From Acidobacteriota bacterium (lineage in GTDB: Bacteria > Acidobacteriota > JAAYUB01), in NCBI GenBank assembly GCA_016935015.1, contig JAFGRT010000053.1:1-48813 (forward strand): DNA of 48,813 nucleotides. Reading direction: 5' to 3'. Position numbers and translations under genes: made by a program. Shown in pieces: positions 8,101-16,485 of the stretch; position 1 is the stretch's first letter; each line of letters starts with the position of its first letter. The notes beneath the pieces were generated by a model. That model ran no database searches. It was not told where the DNA came from and saw only the letters and a list, made by a program, of their open reading frames with translations.

Positions 8101-10133
8101 AGGTCGTTCACCAGGGCCAGGCCGGCACCGGTGCCGCCCGGTGGATCACTCCAGGCCAGGGTGGCCTTGAGGGGCTCACCGGCCGTGACCGTCACCGGAA
8201 ATTCCATGACGCCGCCCGTATTGACCCCCTGGGCGTTGGCGACGTCCCAGACCAGCAGTTTTCGCGCATCGGCCTTGGCGGCGAAATAGAGGGCATTGTC
8301 CAGAGTGATGCGTCCCCAGCCCTGGCCAATGGCCGGCGCGTCCTCGCGACCGGATAGGCCGGTGTTGCCGCCGGTGAGGTTCGCGCACGAGTTCACCAGA
8401 ACAGCCTTGAGGAGGGCCGCCGACGGCGTGAATGCATCGGCCGGGGTTTTCGCGCCGGAAGGATACCATCCCTCGGTGAAATACTGGCGGGTCAGGGCGG
8501 CCAGGCCGGCCGCCGTCGGGCTGGACATGCTGGTCCCGCCATAGCGGATCAGGCCGCAATTGTTCTGCTGGACGGCACCCCAGGCCGAGATGATGTTGTC
8601 GCCGGGGGCGCACAGGTCCGGTTTTAAACGACCGTCACGCGCCGGTCCCTTGCTTGAGTAATAGACAATGCCGTTGGCGTCCACGGCCCCGTTGGTGGTG
8701 GCACCGACGGCCAGCACGTTTTTGGCTGTGGCCAGATAGTTCAGGCTGCCGGGCGCGGGCCCGCTGTTGCCGGCGGCGATGCACAGCAGAAAGTCCTCGT
8801 TCTGGTAAATGTACTGGTCAGTCTTGGCCGAACCCAGATCGTAGTCGTTGTCGTCGGTACCCCAGCTGGCATTGCCGATGTGGGCGCCGCTGGCCTGCAT
8901 CTGGGCCCAAAGATCATAGAAGGGATAGGGGAACAACATATACCGGGTGCCGGGGTGGCTGCCGTCCTGGATGATTAGCTTCGCCAACGGGGCCATTCCG
9001 TCCCCGGAATCATGGCCTGAATCCCCTTCGGCGGCCGGTGTGTGGTAGTCGTCACCGGTCGCCGAACCGGAGACGTGGGTTCCGTGCCAGTCGCTCATGG
9101 CGTCATCACCGTCGGTGGCGCCCAGAAATTCCATAATATTGTAAGCGATGAGTTTCCGTTGACTTTGATCCACCGACATGGGATTCGGCGGGATAACGGT
9201 CTGGCTGTCGATGACGGCGCCGCTCATCTCGTGGATGAAGGCGCAGTGATCTTTGTCCAAACCGCTGTCGGCCACGGCGATGATCTGGCCCTGGCCCAGG
9301 AGATTGTGGTCGAAGACCGGCGTGGTCTTGTTGACCACATCCCCGCTCTGGCAGACCCAGATGGAATCGTTGTTCAGGGCCTCGTCCCGCGGCCGGAAAT
9401 CAATGAACATCACTTCGTTCAGATTGGCCAACGTGGTGACACAATCCGCGGCCCGGGATGCGGAAACGCTCAACACCACCGTCGTCCGATTCCCGCCGTG
9501 AATATAGTTGAAATGATTGTCACCGGCAAATTCCGCCGCGATGCGGTCGAGGCTGCTGTTCATGGCGTCCACCGTGAAGAATTCCACGGCCAGGACAAGT
9601 TCATCCTCGCCGTGCTCATCGGAAAGGCCCGGCAGGGCCGCCGCCAGCGACAGGGACAATTTGTAGGCGGGCTGCATCTCCCCGACCCAGCGTACGTCGG
9701 CTTGCGCCTGCATTTCCGCGGCGAGGGACGCCGTCATCCCCACCAGCAAGGCATTATGGGGAACATAGTGTACGATTTCGGCTCCCCGCCGGTGCAGCTC
9801 CAATTGCACCTCGGACGACAGCCGATCCGGATATTGAATAATATAATAACGGAATTGTAATGGCTGGCTTTTCAGATGATTGATCACGATCCGGTCCAGG
9901 TCGGGCGAGCCATGGCGCACCGGATCAAAAACAGCAGTCTGCAGGACGATGAGATGGCGGTCCTCCGCAGCGGCCGTGAATATTTTCTGCGGTTCTGCCG
10001 TCATGCCCGCTTCATCGGTAAGGATGACTGGCTTGGTGAATGTTCCGTCCCACGGAGACGCCATCAACGACAGGGTAAAAAGGGTCATCAAGAAGAACCC
10101 GAGGCCAGAAAGGGCTCGGCCATTGCTCATCAT
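5178..10133 (-). CDS. Large secreted subtilisin-like (S8) serine protease with C-terminal beta-rich repeats
   Basis: A 1651-residue exported protease. An N-terminal hydrophobic signal segment (residues 8-25) is followed by a pro-region of about 250 residues. The S8 catalytic domain carries Asp289 (VADSGLD), His353 (HGTHVSG), oxyanion Asn456 (AAGNSGP) and Ser535 (GGTSMSSPTAAG), so the triad is complete. Next are a P-domain-like segment (DLDLEIVAPDNTVYQ), a CARDB-like segment (near 780), a nidogen-like segment (FPFYGEEYDGCYVNSDG, near 1060), and four related beta modules of about 100 residues from about 1240 to the end, each opening with a YFPRLAF- or YFAQVAN-like strand. A GGAGGTGATG ribosome-binding site supports the start at 10133. 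The gene is monocistronic, with its own promoter and terminator. Nutrient proteolysis outside the cell is inferred; no sorting signal was recognised at the C-terminus. Confidence 0.92.
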   Translation of the reverse strand: MMSNGRALSGLGFFLMTLFTLSLMASPWDGTFTKPVILTDEAGMTAEPQKIFTAAAEDRHLIVLQTAVFDPVRHGSPDLDRIVINHLKSQPLQFRYYIIQYPDRLSSEVQLELHRRGAEIVHYVPHNALLVGMTASLAAEMQAQADVRWVGEMQPAYKLSLSLAAALPGLSDEHGEDELVLAVEFFTVDAMNSSLDRIAAEFAGDNHFNYIHGGNRTTVVLSVSASRAADCVTTLANLNEVMFIDFRPRDEALNNDSIWVCQSGDVVNKTTPVFDHNLLGQGQIIAVADSGLDKDHCAFIHEMSGAVIDSQTVIPPNPMSVDQSQRKLIAYNIMEFLGATDGDDAMSDWHGTHVSGSATGDDYHTPAAEGDSGHDSGDGMAPLAKLIIQDGSHPGTRYMLFPYPFYDLWAQMQASGAHIGNASWGTDDNDYDLGSAKTDQYIYQNEDFLLCIAAGNSGPAPGSLNYLATAKNVLAVGATTNGAVDANGIVYYSSKGPARDGRLKPDLCAPGDNIISAWGAVQQNNCGLIRYGGTSMSSPTAAGLAALTRQYFTEGWYPSGAKTPADAFTPSAALLKAVLVNSCANLTGGNTGLSGREDAPAIGQGWGRITLDNALYFAAKADARKLLVWDVANAQGVNTGGVMEFPVTVTAGEPLKATLAWSDPPGGTGAGLALVNDLDLEIVAPDNTVYQGNQWNDLTIDDQRESEPDPVGRDALNNLEGVLLRNPAAGNYVVRVRGWNVPGFAMNFTQGFGLVVTGGVAVQDSVMINIESTTIYDPNSDGIIEPGDAVQLDVEIENTGLSSAGTTTATLSCATDGVTVGTPNGNYGVLGGLSSATNAAPYMFSVASSMDPGTLLDFSLEIVPTNGNPVTRMFQLPVAPGSAPAIANLEIDEDRQYPDYPYYVDIDIQFNYDDPDLDIQYMWVLPEINGQRVNMLPARFPVFGDPFDLNTFFEFESGFLSLIHVPIWQCQAATITGETYKMYLYVEDGAGNISNVIESNEITFTQADSADSPGNLNDDDAVYVEFPEGFVFPFYGEEYDGCYVNSDGNITFQAGYSYMERNPIAHLRNMPRIAILFTDLAKAPGDNKITTEGDETYFKVNYAWLGQWSQMGPLGVHTFSVTLFPDGAIEMHWDRAALSATQPDYLGVEWKCVVGLNPGAVTETYPETDLSQYIGDVVPIPLSQPIYEGFDEDDAFDLVGQTLRFEPQDPTPGPAQTVYFPRLAFVPGESTEGYGFVNTGDMAANVTFKAYDGQGVQLAESAPTPWPANGQGAYQADGLLGMTEATAAWVVAESDQPGLLGFFLSQYFPEGFMAGLDGAEVGTTAVSDGIFPRVKGTGGYTTDIFLANTALTEATVNFSGYDGTGMQTAGPLTIPPHGFVRTTLTELFGAKALFDGYLMVESDTGLVGNAVIQKGDDSLSSVNLLPIASAAATLYAAHITVVPDIYYTEVNLINVGDTDATVTLSAIDEAGAPLADPFQVVVPAGQIVTRRDAELGLPAGESSNGWLKLESTSSSLMGCLTFGDPVNGLYESTLPLQAMGSNDVYFAQVANGLVGGVDYFTGVAVINTTDVAMDVTISVHMADGSTNGQIAQITLQPGVKWVRLLQTAEEFGTLEDQSSGFLHITATGPVFAFQLFGNNTGDFLSAVPAQF

Positions 10134-10179
10134 GCATCACCTCCAAAACATGTTCAAAAGGGGGCCAAAGAAACGCCCC

Positions 10180-10207
10180 ATTATAGCACATCACGACAGC
10201 GAACCAA
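10180..10207 (-). promoter_or_regulatory. Promoter of the S8 protease gene (extended -10)
   Basis: On the minus strand a perfect TATAAT (10185-10180) is preceded by TGC, giving an extended -10. A weak TTGGTT -35 lies 16 bp upstream. The predicted transcript starts near 10173 and leaves a leader of about 40 nt before the start codon. Confidence 0.65.
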
Positions 10208-10301
10208 CGGCGGATTTGGGCCGGTTGAAGAACAATACGCGGTTTTTCCGCCGTCCATCACGGCCCGTCGTACACTGCGCGCCAGGCAGGTAAACCTTCT
10301 C

Positions 10302-11672
10302 TCATTCACCGGCCAGTTTGCGGGCGATCGCCGCTGTCAGGTCCTCGAGTCGGGGCAACAACGCATCTAGGTCCCGCGCCTCGATCAGAAGGCGGAACAG
10401 CGGCTCGGTGCCCGAATAGCGCGCCACCAGGCGACCCTCGCCCTGGGTCAGTCGCTCGATGCGCTGCCCCAGTTCGGCCAGCGCCGCAATTTCCACGGGC
10501 GGAACTTTGTAGACAGCCGGAAAATTCAGTATCCGGGACGGGAAAGGATCATAACCGGCCAGCAATTCCGGCCAGGAACAGCCGCTCTCGCGCAGGATGT
10601 GTGAGGCCAGTAAACCGGCCCGCAAACCATCGCCCGACGGACCGTAATCGGTGACGATGAGGTGGCCGGAGGGTTCGCCGCCGAGGGCATACCCGTGCTT
10701 CCGCAGATGCGCCTGCACATAGCGATCCCCCACCGGGGTACGCTCCAGATGGATTCCATGCCGGCGCAGGGCTATCTCCAGCCCCATGTTGGTCATGACG
10801 GTTCCCACCACCGTTCGGCCGGGCAGAGCCCGGCGGCTGTCCATATAGCGGGCGAATACATAGAGGAGTGCATCTCCATCCCAGATCCGGCCGTTACGGT
10901 CCACCAGGATAAGCCGATCCCCGTCACCGTCCAACGACAGCCCCAGGTCGGCACCGTTTTCCACCACGGCCGCCGCCAGGGCCTGGGGAGCCGTGGCGCC
11001 GCAGTTGCGGTTGATGTTCATGCCGTCGGGAGCATCCGCAAACGGCACGAGCAGTCCAGGGCGACGCCGGGCCAGCGCCTGAACCACCGGCACGGCCGCG
11101 CCATGGGCGCAGTCCACCAGGATACGCCGCAACGAACCGTCCGCTTTCAGTGGGATTTGGCTCAGCAGCCGATCCAGGTAGGTCGCAACGGCGTCCTCAT
11201 CGGCGGAGTAGCCGCTGTCATCCATTCCAAAAAGAGGAACGGTGGCCTCCCTTTCGGCCGACTCGGGCAACCACGGCCTGAGTTCGGCCTCGATTTCCCG
11301 CTCCATCTCTTCCGACAGCTTGCCGCCATCGGACTGCAGGAATTTCAGTCCGTTATCCGCCGCCGGATTATGTGACGCCGAGATGACCAATCCTCCGCAG
11401 CACGCCCATTCGGGAATCAGGTGCACCGCGGCCGGCGTCGGCATCACGCCGATATCCCGCACCGCCGTACCTCTCTGCTGCAATTCCTCAACAGTGTGAT
11501 TTCGGATCCAGGAGCCGGAGATGCGGGTATCCCGGGCGATCAGGAAAGGCTGGCTGACGCCCGGTCGTCCCAGCCGGCGGACCACCACCGCGCTGACGGC
11601 ACGGATAGTCTTTTCGTCCAGGGGGAAAATGCCGGCTTTGCCGCGAATCCCGTCCGTACCAAACAGTCTCAT
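10302..11672 (-). CDS. glmM: Phosphoglucosamine mutase GlmM
   Basis: GlmM converts glucosamine-6-phosphate to glucosamine-1-phosphate, feeding UDP-GlcNAc for peptidoglycan and LPS. The protein is 456 residues from the chosen start. Seen: the N-terminal RLFGTDGIRG, the phosphoserine loop with Ser100 in SASHNP, the metal-binding DGDGDR, the sugar-specificity loop GGEPSGHLI, and the C-terminal phosphate-binding ARYSGTEP. The start is the second of two adjacent ATGs (11672), which is spaced 5 bases from GAGGAGGG; the open frame extends to 11735 but that part has no family similarity. It lies 89 bp after cdaR in the cdaA-cdaR-glmM order known from Firmicutes, where GlmM binds and inhibits CdaA. 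Confidence 0.96.
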   Translation of the reverse strand: MRLFGTDGIRGKAGIFPLDEKTIRAVSAVVVRRLGRPGVSQPFLIARDTRISGSWIRNHTVEELQQRGTAVRDIGVMPTPAAVHLIPEWACCGGLVISASHNPAADNGLKFLQSDGGKLSEEMEREIEAELRPWLPESAEREATVPLFGMDDSGYSADEDAVATYLDRLLSQIPLKADGSLRRILVDCAHGAAVPVVQALARRRPGLLVPFADAPDGMNINRNCGATAPQALAAAVVENGADLGLSLDGDGDRLILVDRNGRIWDGDALLYVFARYMDSRRALPGRTVVGTVMTNMGLEIALRRHGIHLERTPVGDRYVQAHLRKHGYALGGEPSGHLIVTDYGPSGDGLRAGLLASHILRESGCSWPELLAGYDPFPSRILNFPAVYKVPPVEIAALAELGQRIERLTQGEGRLVARYSGTEPLFRLLIEARDLDALLPRLEDLTAAIARKLAGE

Positions 11673-11761
11673 CATACCCTCCTCATCCAATGACGCGGAC
11701 TCCGGCAGCCTCGCCCTTCCAGGAACACTGACCACCCCGGCCCTGACTGCTCCATCGGGGA

Positions 11762-12787
11762 TCAGGGTCGGCGGGGACCGGTTGGATGATCGGCAGGCGA
11801 TTCGGGCGGGCTCGAGGGAGGTTCAGCCGGTTTCTGGGGCAACGTCAATAGACGGATCTGAACCTGATCGGGTACGATCCGCTCCACAAACACCCCCCCC
11901 TCAAGCTGGGGCGTTCGGACGCGAAAACGAAGAGGCACGTTCTGCGCATCCAGCGTCGGCGCACAATCGTTCCCATCCACATATACTTGAAGATCTTCCG
12001 GAGTAACCAGGTCCCTCTTGGACATGACCACCTGAATATTCAGGGTGGCTGTTCGTTGCCGCAAGCGGTACTCCGTGTCCAGGTTGACCACCGTCACCGG
12101 GAAATTCCGAAACCGTCGGCCAACCCGCTTCTCCTGAATCTGTACCACCGCCCGCACTTTATCCTTGAACTGGATGTTGAGAAACGGATTCTCCATGATC
12201 AGGCTCACCATCCGTTCCACGGTCCGGTTGCGGTTGGAAATATCCAGGGATTGCGTATAGACCTCGTTCACAGAATTCACATGCGACACCGGACCGGTAA
12301 TGGGGATCGTCTCCGGACTGGACCGGGTAACCAGCACCTCGAAATTGTCGGCCGGAACACCGGTATACTGGACCGAAACCGGCACCGTCTTGTTCACGCG
12401 GGTTTCCAGCAGAATGGAGATGGTGGAAGGACGGATGCTCTCAATGGTGATGGCGGGCGGTGCGTCGAAGTTCGCGTCCGTCAGATTGATCACGTTCTCG
12501 CCTTCATGGGCGTCGGCCAGATCGATTCTGGCCTTGTAGACGGTCTCCTGTTCATCCTGGCGAGCCATGATCTGCACAATGACGCTTTTGGTGTAATCGT
12601 TGGCAATGTCGAGATAGGCCGGCTTGTTGACGATTTCCACCGGCACCTCGATGATCTTCTCGATCTGTTGCTCCGACGAAATGAGAAACCACATGGAAAA
12701 GCCGATGAACAAGGAAAGGATCTTCAAACCGATATTTTCGAGAAGATAGCGCCGGAAAAAATGTCGCGCCGCCTGCCAAGGATTCAC
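11762..12787 (-). CDS. cdaR: CdaR (YbbR-domain) regulator of diadenylate cyclase
   Basis: CdaR is a single-pass membrane protein whose extracytoplasmic YbbR domains modulate CdaA. The protein has about 341 residues: a short cytoplasmic start, one membrane segment (IGLKILSLFIGFSMWFLI), then repeated YbbR-type beta modules beginning IIEVPVEIVNKP and RTVNKTVPVSVQYTG-like segments, and a proline-rich C-terminal tail. I chose the GTG at 12787 because it overlaps the cdaA stop as GTGA and has AAGGAGG 8 bases upstream; an in-frame ATG at 12811 lies inside cdaA. The overlap suggests translational coupling. Confidence 0.88.
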   Translation of the reverse strand: MNPWQAARHFFRRYLLENIGLKILSLFIGFSMWFLISSEQQIEKIIEVPVEIVNKPAYLDIANDYTKSVIVQIMARQDEQETVYKARIDLADAHEGENVINLTDANFDAPPAITIESIRPSTISILLETRVNKTVPVSVQYTGVPADNFEVLVTRSSPETIPITGPVSHVNSVNEVYTQSLDISNRNRTVERMVSLIMENPFLNIQFKDKVRAVVQIQEKRVGRRFRNFPVTVVNLDTEYRLRQRTATLNIQVVMSKRDLVTPEDLQVYVDGNDCAPTLDAQNVPLRFRVRTPQLEGGVFVERIVPDQVQIRLLTLPQKPAEPPSSPPESPADHPTGPRRP

Positions 12788-13614
12788 GGCTTGGCCTCCT
12801 TCCGTCGCCATGGCAAGCTGACCATGAACCGTCGATCCTCGACGGGTTGCAATTCCTTTTTCAGGAACGCCTGCAGGGCGTCGGCATCGGCCAACCGGAT
12901 GAGTTTCCCCCCCACCGCCACCGAAATGCGCCCGGTCTCCTCCGACACCACCACCGCCACGGCATCCGTCTCTTCAGTGATGCCGATGGCGGCCCGGTGC
13001 CTCGTCCCGTATTCCTTGCTCAGATGCGGTTCCAGGGTCAATGGGAGGAAACAGGAGGCCGCCAGAATGGTGCGTTTCTGAATGATTACCGCCCCGTCAT
13101 GTAACGCCGTTTCGGGCTGAAAAATCGTGGTCAGCAAATCGTAACTCAACGTGGCGTTCAGCAGGATGCCGTTCTCCGTGTATCCTTTGAGGCCCATGGA
13201 CCGCTCGATGACGATCAGGGCACCGACCCGTTTGGAGGAGAGGGTGACAGCGCCGAGGACGATATCATCAAAATTGAAGCGGTTTTCCTTGGCGGTGAAG
13301 GACTGAAACAGCCGGGTGTTGCCCAGATTGGCCAGAATACGGCGCAGTTCAGCCTGATAGAGCACGATGATGGCGATGACCACGTAGGTCACGAAGGTGG
13401 TCAGCAGCCACTGGATGGTCTTCAAACCGGTGATTTTGGCGATAAAATAGAAGAGGACCAGGAAGGCGATCCCCGTGGCCATCTTGGCGGCCCGGGTTCC
13501 CTTCAACAGCAGGAACAGGCGGTAGATCACATAGGAAACGACAAGAATATCCAGGATGTCGATGACGGAGATTTCCGGGATTTTGAAAAAATCAAGATAG
13601 TCGGTCCAGCTCAT
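12784..13614 (-). CDS. cdaA: Diadenylate cyclase CdaA (DisA_N domain membrane protein)
   Basis: CdaA makes cyclic di-AMP from two ATP. The protein is 276 residues with three hydrophobic segments in the first 100 residues (ILDILVVSYVIYRLFLLL, GIAFLVLFYFIAKI, FVTYVVIAIIVLY), followed by the DAC domain. The catalytic motifs are intact: LHDGAVII, and GTRHRAAIG about 38 residues later. The start codon is one base after the folP stop, and the stop overlaps cdaR by 4 bp. The neighbours cdaR and glmM make this the standard Cda operon. No c-di-AMP phosphodiesterase or recognised effector is in the window. Confidence 0.96.
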   Translation of the reverse strand: MSWTDYLDFFKIPEISVIDILDILVVSYVIYRLFLLLKGTRAAKMATGIAFLVLFYFIAKITGLKTIQWLLTTFVTYVVIAIIVLYQAELRRILANLGNTRLFQSFTAKENRFNFDDIVLGAVTLSSKRVGALIVIERSMGLKGYTENGILLNATLSYDLLTTIFQPETALHDGAVIIQKRTILAASCFLPLTLEPHLSKEYGTRHRAAIGITEETDAVAVVVSEETGRISVAVGGKLIRLADADALQAFLKKELQPVEDRRFMVSLPWRRKEAKP

Positions 13615-13615
13615 A

Positions 13616-14458
13616 TCATGCCAGTTTTTCCTGAATTATCGCCACCGCCACTGTCACCGCCTGCCGGGTTTCGGCCACATCATGACAGCGGATGATCGCC
13701 GCGCCCTTCACCGTGGCCAGTACCGCCGCGGCCAACGATCCAGGCAACCGGTTGTCAGCGGGAAGCCCGGTGATTTTGCCGATGAAAGATTTGCGGGAAG
13801 CCCCCACAAGCAACGGGCATTCCAATCGCTTAAAGTTTTCCAACCGATTCAGAATGAGAAGATTATCCTGTACGGTTTTTCCGAAACCAATACCAGGATC
13901 CAGGATGATTTTATGTTTTTTCAAGGGAAGTTTCAAGATTTCCGTAAAAAAAGTATTGATTTCAATGAAAATATCTGTTGCCGGAGGCAGTTCCTGCATG
14001 TTCCATGGATAGCCCCGCATGTGCATGGCCACCACCGCCGCCTCGGTGTCCGCCGCCGCCCGGACCATTTCCGGATTACGCAATCCGCTGATGTCGTTGA
14101 TGATTTCCGCCCCGGCCATCACGGCGGACCGTGCTGTTTCCGGTTTCCAGGTATCGATGGACAGGGGGATGTCCGCGTGACGGCGCAAAGCCTCCAGTAC
14201 CGGCAGGACCCTTTCCTGTTCCTCTGCCTTCGACAGGGGGCGGGCACCGGGCCGGGAGGATTCACCACCCACGTCCAGGATATCGGCCCCCTCCCCAATG
14301 AGCCGGAGACCGTGTTCCACCGCCGCTTCGACGGAAAAAAAACGTTTGCCGTCGTAGAACGAATCGGGGGTGACGTTAAGGACACCCATGATGAGGGGTG
14401 TGCCCGGCAGATGGATCTCGCGGCGATTGGTTAAAACGGATTTCGCTGGTTGCGTCAT
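13616..14458 (-). CDS. folP: Dihydropteroate synthase FolP
   Basis: FolP condenses p-aminobenzoate with 6-hydroxymethyl-7,8-dihydropterin diphosphate in folate synthesis and is the sulfonamide target. The protein is 280 residues, normal length. Seen: MGVLNVTPDSFYDG, the DVGGESSRPGA loop, the IND(I/V)SG segment INDISGLRN, the LDPGIGFGKT motif, the pterin-binding GASRKSFIG, and a C-terminal RCHDVAETRQA. It starts 4 bp after the ftsH stop and ends 1 bp before the cdaA start, so it is cotranscribed with both. The ftsH-folP order is also common in other phyla. Confidence 0.96.
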   Translation of the reverse strand: MTQPAKSVLTNRREIHLPGTPLIMGVLNVTPDSFYDGKRFFSVEAAVEHGLRLIGEGADILDVGGESSRPGARPLSKAEEQERVLPVLEALRRHADIPLSIDTWKPETARSAVMAGAEIINDISGLRNPEMVRAAADTEAAVVAMHMRGYPWNMQELPPATDIFIEINTFFTEILKLPLKKHKIILDPGIGFGKTVQDNLLILNRLENFKRLECPLLVGASRKSFIGKITGLPADNRLPGSLAAAVLATVKGAAIIRCHDVAETRQAVTVAVAIIQEKLA

Positions 14459-14462
14459 CCCG

Positions 14463-16385
14463 TCAAGCTGTGACGTGCCCTTCCTTCGGTTTGATCATGC
14501 CGCCTACCGGTTCATGGACCGCTTTGTCCTTGGTGTCCAAAGGCGCCTTGGCGGTCTCGGCCGGCTTGGCTTCCTTCCGCTCGCGGATGGGTTGGCCCTT
14601 GATTACCAGGTCGATTTCCTCGGCATCCAATACTTCATATTCCAGAAGCGCCTGGGCGATCCGCTCCAGCGAGTCGCGGTTGGTTTCCAGTATTTCCCTG
14701 GAAATATCGTAATTCCGGCGGATGATCTTCTGTACTTCGTTGTCGATGAGAATGGCCGTCTGCTCGCTGTAATCGCGGTGCTGGGCGATCTCGCGGCCCA
14801 GAAAGATCTGCTCCTCTTTCTTGCCGAAGGTGAGCGGCCCCAGCTTCTCGCTCATACCCCACTCGCAAACCATTTTGCGGGCCATGTCCGTGGCCCGTTC
14901 AATATCGTTGGATGCGCCGGTGGTTTTCACATCCAGAATCATCTCCTCGGCGATGCGTCCCCCCATAAGCACCTTGATCTGGGCCTGAAGATACTTTTCC
15001 GGATAGTTGTAGCGATCATCCACCGGCAACTGCTGAGTGACGCCCAGAGCCATCCCCCGCGGGATGATGGCTACCTTATGGATAGGATCGGCGTCAGGAA
15101 GCAGGGTGGCCAGCAGGGCATGGCCCGCCTCGTGATAAGCGGTGATTTTCTTTTCTTCTTCGCTGATGATGAGGGACTTGCGCTCCTTGCCCATGAGGAC
15201 CTTGTCCTTGGCCGCCTCGAAATCGGACATGCTAATACTTTTCTGGCCGTAGCGGGCGGCGTTCAGGGCGGCCTCGTTCACCAGGTTGGCCAGCTGGGCG
15301 CCGGAGAAGCCGGGAGTGCTGCGGGCCATGATTTCGAGATCCACGTCGTCGCCCAGGGGGGTCTTGCGGGTATGCACGCGCAGGATGCCCAGCCGCCCCC
15401 GGACGTCGGGCAGGCTGACCACCACCTGGCGGTCGAAGCGGCCGGGGCGCAGCAGCGCCGGATCGAGAACGTCGGGGCGATTGGTGGCGGCGATGAGGAT
15501 CACGCCTTCATTGGATTCGAAACCATCCATTTCCACCAGCAATTGGTTGAGGGTCTGTTCGCGCTCGTCGTGTCCGCCGCCCAGGCCAGCACCGCGATGA
15601 CGGCCCACGGCGTCCAGCTCGTCAATGAAGACAATGCAGGGGGCATGTTTCTTCCCCTGATCGAACAGGTCACGCACACGGGACGCGCCGACACCGACGA
15701 ACATTTCCACAAAATCGGAGCCACTGATGGAGAAAAAAGGGACGTTGGCTTCGCCGGCCACGGCCCGCGCCAGCAGGGTTTTGCCCGTACCCGGCGCGCC
15801 CACCAGCATGACGCCTTTGGGAATGCGGCCGCCCAGCTTCTGGAATTTTTGTGGTTCCTTGAGGAATTCCACCACCTCAGTGAGCTCCTCGATGGCCTCA
15901 TCCACGCCGGCCACGTCCTTGAACGTGACTTTCTTCTGTTGATTGGTCATCAGCTTGGCGCGGCTCTTGCCGAAGGAGAGGGCCTTGTTGCCGGTCCCCT
16001 GCATCTGCCGCATAATGAAGATCCAAAACCCGATAAAAAGCAGGATGGGCAGCCATAGGGAAAACACCCACGACAACCAGGAGTCCTTGTCCGCCGGGAC
16101 CACCTTCACTGAGACGCCCGCCTGATGGAGAGAATCGGCGATCTTGGACGCCGAATCCTCGGGGATGACGGTGGTGAATTTCGTCTTGTTTTTCAGAACA
16201 CCTTCCACGGCTGTGCCCTGCAGGGTGGCCCGGTCAATGGCCTTGGCTTCGATTTTCTCCAGAAAGGAGTTGTAGGTGAGTTCCTCGATCTGGCCGGTAT
16301 TGTAACTGTTGTAAAGTCCGTACAGAATGATGACGGCAATGATAATAGTAACCCACAACAGAATATTCTTCATGGCATTGTTCAC
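14463..16385 (-). CDS. ftsH: ATP-dependent zinc metalloprotease FtsH
   Basis: FtsH is a membrane-anchored AAA+ protease that degrades misfolded membrane proteins and some regulators. The protein is 640 residues. It has two membrane segments (residues 7-25 and about 107-125) around a small periplasmic domain, Walker A GAPGTGKT, Walker [11 protein letters not shown], the second region of homology [20 protein letters not shown], and the zinc site HEAGH. The third zinc ligand region follows as expected, and the C-terminal tail is lysine/proline rich. The start is GTG at 16385, 5 bases after GGAGG. It has its own extended -10 promoter in the 100 bp gap after the hpt-like gene. Confidence 0.97.
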   Translation of the reverse strand: MNNAMKNILLWVTIIIAVIILYGLYNSYNTGQIEELTYNSFLEKIEAKAIDRATLQGTAVEGVLKNKTKFTTVIPEDSASKIADSLHQAGVSVKVVPADKDSWLSWVFSLWLPILLFIGFWIFIMRQMQGTGNKALSFGKSRAKLMTNQQKKVTFKDVAGVDEAIEELTEVVEFLKEPQKFQKLGGRIPKGVMLVGAPGTGKTLLARAVAGEANVPFFSISGSDFVEMFVGVGASRVRDLFDQGKKHAPCIVFIDELDAVGRHRGAGLGGGHDEREQTLNQLLVEMDGFESNEGVILIAATNRPDVLDPALLRPGRFDRQVVVSLPDVRGRLGILRVHTRKTPLGDDVDLEIMARSTPGFSGAQLANLVNEAALNAARYGQKSISMSDFEAAKDKVLMGKERKSLIISEEEKKITAYHEAGHALLATLLPDADPIHKVAIIPRGMALGVTQQLPVDDRYNYPEKYLQAQIKVLMGGRIAEEMILDVKTTGASNDIERATDMARKMVCEWGMSEKLGPLTFGKKEEQIFLGREIAQHRDYSEQTAILIDNEVQKIIRRNYDISREILETNRDSLERIAQALLEYEVLDAEEIDLVIKGQPIRERKEAKPAETAKAPLDTKDKAVHEPVGGMIKPKEGHVTA

Positions 16386-16436
16386 GTTGTCCTCCGCCTG
16401 CCGGCTGATCCTTGCCTGTTTCAGCCGAAACTCTGT

Positions 16437-16462
16437 ATTATACCAGATACCTTAGATGGTAT
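16437..16462 (-). promoter_or_regulatory. Extended -10 promoter of ftsH with overlapping inverted repeat
   Basis: On the minus strand TATAAT (16442-16437) is preceded by TGG, an extended -10. No good -35 is seen at 17 bp. Just upstream, between about -35 and -15, lies a palindrome ATACC-N6-GGTAT (16462-16447). The palindrome could be an operator, for example for stress control of ftsH (inference). Confidence 0.5.
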
Positions 16463-16485
16463 GATCAAAAAAAGGATTATAAATA

